7,360 bases of DNA, from positions 1 to 7,360 of the forward strand of contig JAEYQQ010000198.1 in the NCBI GenBank assembly GCA_023409955.1, written 5' to 3'. The notes under the pieces are model-generated. The model made no database searches, was not told the DNA's origin, and saw only the letters and a program-made list of their open reading frames with translations. The position numbers were made by a program, and so were the translations under genes. This DNA comes from Bacillota bacterium. Lineage in GTDB: Bacteria; Bacillota; Clostridia; Christensenellales; Aristaeellaceae. Below, piece after piece: positions 6,161 through 7,360 of this stretch. Positions within the stretch are counted from its first letter, which is position 1; every line of letters begins with the position of its first letter.

Positions 6161-6259
6161 GTGATGGACCATCGCCCCTGCGAAGATTGTGTTTGTGTGT
6201 CTGTGTCCAGTGTAGAAGTCATTGGAGCGCTTGAGGCTTTTCGGGTGCATACCGAAAAG
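6161..6259 (+). repeat. Repeat unit 2 (99 nt)
   Basis: Same length as unit 1 with about nine substitutions. The C-to-T change at base 2 turns a C-G pair of the junction hairpin into a T-G wobble, keeping the stem. The end reads TTTTCGGGTGCATACCGAAAA, which can fold as TTTTCGG/CCGAAAA. Confidence 0.85.
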
Positions 6260-6331
6260 GCGATGGATCATCGCCCCTACAGTGTAGAAGTCATTGGAGC
6301 ACTGGAGGTTTTTCGGTTGCATACCGTAAAG
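6260..6331 (+). repeat. Repeat unit 3 (72 nt, 27-nt block absent)
   Basis: Matches unit 1 at both ends but lacks the 27-nt T/G-rich block between CCCCTAC and AGTGTAGAAG. The joint creates CTACAGTGTAG, a small hairpin. The junction stem GGCGATG/CATCGCC is perfect. Confidence 0.85.
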
Positions 6332-6420
6332 GCGATGGATCAACGCTCCTGCGAAGACGTGCGTTTTTTACTCTGGGTAGAAACTGCATTGAAAAACGTA
6401 GGCTACATTGGCTGTATGCC
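6332..6420 (+). repeat. Repeat unit 4 (decayed)
   Basis: Clear similarity for about the first 27 nt (GCGATGGATCAACGCTCC...), then only patchy matches such as GTAGAA and CATTG. The hairpin stem is broken by two changes, as expected of an edge copy no longer kept uniform. Confidence 0.55.
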
Positions 6421-6564
6421 GTAGGGGCGATTATCAATCGCCCACAAAGCAGCATGATATAACCGCTTCAGGTTCATGTTGCCATTGAATATCACACAAA
6501 GAGAATCAGTCATTGCTGCTTCCCTTTTATACAACCTTAGTAATGAATACCAAAGATCGGGTTT

Positions 6565-6612
6565 CCAAAGGGATCATATCCCTTTGGCGTGGGCCAGGGG
6601 CAGCGCCCCTGG
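6565..6612. repeat. Pair of perfect hairpins downstream of the S24 gene
   Basis: Hairpin one: CCAAAGGGAT (6565-6574) with its complement (6578-6587), loop CAT, 10 bp. Hairpin two: CCAGGGGC (6594-6601) with GCCCCTGG (6605-6612), loop AGC, 8 bp. Hairpin two abuts the stop codon (6613-6615) of the minus-strand S24 gene. Neither is followed by a T run on the minus strand, so a standard terminator is doubtful. The pair resembles dispersed intergenic hairpin repeats that I associate with gut Clostridia; that link is from memory and not tested. The rest of 6444-6564 shows nothing I can name. Confidence 0.6.
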
Positions 6613-7152
6613 TCATTTATACTCCAGCACCCGGCCCACAATGCGGAAGCCATCCATGTCTGTAAGTACAATGGGGGTGTAGGCGGAATTGTCTGATTGC
6701 AGGCGGATGGACCTTCGGTTTCTGACAAAGCGTTTGCAGACAGCTTCATCCCGGAGCATAAAGATGCCAATTTGCCCATTTTCCAGCTCCTGCTGTTTGT
6801 GAACCCAGACAATGGACCCATCCTCAATGGTGGGGGCCATGGAATCACCCTTGATGCGAATCCCAAAGTCGGCCCCGGAGGGGACCTTTTCGGCTGGGAA
6901 TTCCATGTGGGAAAAATCATCCTCCGCATAGAGGGGGTGGCCTGCCGCGGCGGGAAAGCTGTAGACCAGCATGGTCTTTTTGCTGACGGGGGCGGGCCTG
7001 TCAGGCACCACATGGGGGATGTTCAATACGGCGCATACCGCCTGCTGTATGTTGTGGGCGGCGGACTGATACGCATCGATGAGGGGGCTTTCCCACCCGG
7101 CCGAGGGCTGTTGCCGGTAGCCGGTTAAGTGTTGAGTATTTCTATCCATCAT
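6613..7152 (-). CDS. LexA/cI-type S24 self-cleaving domain protein without a helix-turn-helix (probable truncation)
   Basis: A 179-residue protein (from ATG 7152) made of a linker and an S24 peptidase domain. The linker SPLIDAYQSAAHNIQQAVCAV resembles the segment that follows the DNA-binding domain in clostridial S24 repressors. The self-cleavage pair A70-G71 (FPAAAGHPLY), the nucleophile S104 (KGDSM) and the general-base K140 (VCKRF) are all present, as is the final strand IVGRVLEY. In the family, RecA filaments or a similar signal trigger self-cleavage and inactivate the repressor. Here nothing resembling a helix-turn-helix lies upstream in any minus-strand frame to the window edge, and neither ATG (7152, 7149) nor the TTG at 7200 has a ribosome binding site. 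It is either a broken repressor gene or an unusual stand-alone S24 protein (UmuD-like in layout). Confidence 0.7.
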   Translation of the reverse strand: MMDRNTQHLTGYRQQPSAGWESPLIDAYQSAAHNIQQAVCAVLNIPHVVPDRPAPVSKKTMLVYSFPAAAGHPLYAEDDFSHMEFPAEKVPSGADFGIRIKGDSMAPTIEDGSIVWVHKQQELENGQIGIFMLRDEAVCKRFVRNRRSIRLQSDNSAYTPIVLTDMDGFRIVGRVLEYK

Positions 7153-7193
7153 CTGGTAGCTACAAAACAAGCTCCGGTACTTCGATAGGGAGT

Positions 7194-7304
7194 ATGTCAA
7201 GGAATGCTGCAGTCATACAAATTACAGCCGTGTCAGGGGATACCTTTACAGTTGGTGGTTCATACCTTGTACGGGCTGATATTCGCTTTGAAGCTGACAT
7301 ATAA
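7194..7304 (+). CDS. Short or 5'-truncated reading frame ahead of the right-edge gene
   Basis: From ATG 7194 this encodes 36 residues (start MSRNAAVIQITAVSG, end VRADIRFEADI) with alternating beta-like character. The frame is open back to 7083, so it may be the tail of a longer protein cut by a rearrangement; an AGGGAG at 7187-7192 is only 1 nt from the ATG, too close for a good start. The stop TAA (7302-7304) overlaps the SD of the next gene, the arrangement of adjacent operon genes, which is the main evidence that it is real. I do not recognise the family; a phage or mobile-element structural protein is only a guess. Its 5' part overlaps the S24 frame on the other strand. Confidence 0.4.
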   Translation: MSRNAAVIQITAVSGDTFTVGGSYLVRADIRFEADI

Positions 7305-7317
7305 GGAGAGTGATAGC

Positions 7318-7360
7318 GTGGAGTTTTTCACACCCAAGGACAAAGTATATATACGCGCAG
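7318..7360 (+). CDS. 5' end of an unidentified gene (partial)
   Basis: A GTG at 7318 follows AAGGAG (7303-7308) by 9 nt and starts a frame open to the window edge. Only 14 residues are visible (MEFFTPKDKVYIRA), too few to assign a family. It is the second gene of a rightward pair with the frame ending at 7304. Confidence 0.5.
   Translation, partial: MEFFTPKDKVYIRA

Larger units (their letters stand above)
6060..6443. repeat. Tandem array of about 99-nt units bounded by inverted GTAGGGGCGAT-type palindromes
   Basis: Two full units (6062-6160 and 6161-6259, both exactly 99 nt, differing at about nine positions), one 72-nt unit lacking an internal 27-nt block (6260-6331), and one decayed unit (6332 to about 6420). 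Every junction carries a GGCGATG/CATCGCC hairpin. The left edge reads GGGCGATGGGTCATCGCCC then CTACG; the right edge reads CGTAG then GGGCGATT and AATCGCCC, which is the same motif in the opposite orientation. Because all unit lengths are multiples of three, reading frames stay open on both strands (127 codons +, 102 codons -), but neither has a ribosome binding site, so I treat the array as non-coding. Confidence 0.8.

Noticed and set aside
6041..6424. 127-codon (+) and 102-codon (-) frames in the tandem array as genes
   Set aside because: No Shine-Dalgarno or promoter-linked start, and the frames exist because the units are multiples of three. Kept as a low-interest finding only.
6060..6443. 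CRISPR array
   Set aside because: Units are directly adjacent with no unique spacers, the unit is 99 nt, and no cas genes are present.
6697..7128. 143-codon + strand frame opposite the S24 gene
   Set aside because: Antisense to a clear S24 domain, no ribosome binding site, glycine- and proline-rich composition typical of a shadow frame.
7195..7200. TTGACA on the minus strand (7200-7195) as a -35 box for the S24 gene
   Set aside because: No -10-like hexamer occurs at 16-18 nt downstream, and the same bases are the in-frame TTG codon.

Overview
The window looks like a chromosomal segment of a clostridial Bacillota (Firmicutes). The reasons are strong AGGAGG-type ribosome binding sites, sigma-A-type promoters with 17-nt spacers, a KtrAB-type potassium uptake operon, SH3b-containing exported proteins, and an abundance of hairpin-rich intergenic repeats. 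Base composition is moderately GC-rich. Gene density is ordinary on the left (1-4220). The right part (4220-7360) is richer in repeats and appears rearranged.

Layout. (1) 1-170: the 3' end of an unidentified + strand gene, closed by a strong terminator. (2) 238-1066: a promoter and a complete APH/choline-kinase-type phosphotransferase gene. It is convergent with the next operon across a shared two-way terminator (1090-1128). (3) 3591-1146, minus strand: a compact three-gene operon. It starts with a membrane-anchored protein that resembles a degenerate RCK_N (TrkA-N) domain, then KtrB/TrkH (the K+ translocating subunit), then KtrA/TrkA (the nucleotide-binding RCK gate). Genes 1 and 2 overlap by 20 nt, and genes 2 and 3 are joined by a stop codon that is part of the next Shine-Dalgarno. 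(4) 3592-3830: a divergent promoter region, with a near-consensus promoter driving a small VOC (glyoxalase-fold) protein on the + strand. (5) 4236-4506: a hairpin-packed, non-coding, MITE-like element whose two ends are near-identical palindromic hairpins with outward-facing T tracts. (6) 4679-5893: an exported or lipid-anchored protein with two C-terminal SH3-like domains and its own terminator. (7) 6060-6443: a tandem array of about 99-nt units with hairpins at the unit junctions, bounded by oppositely oriented copies of a GTAGGGGCGAT-type palindrome. (8) 6565-6612: a pair of perfect hairpins. (9) 7152-6613, minus strand: a LexA/cI-type S24 self-cleaving domain that keeps its catalytic residues but has no helix-turn-helix. 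(10) 7194-7360, + strand: a short reading frame followed by the start of another gene with a good ribosome binding site, possibly from a mobile or phage-derived module.

How the genes fit together. The Ktr operon is the only clear multi-gene functional unit: a K+ channel-like translocator, its cytosolic NAD/ATP-sensing regulator, and an extra membrane-tethered RCK-like partner. That extra partner is the most interesting protein in the window. The other genes look like independent single-gene transcription units separated by terminators and repeat elements. I found no tRNA, rRNA, CRISPR array, transposase or recognisable riboswitch.
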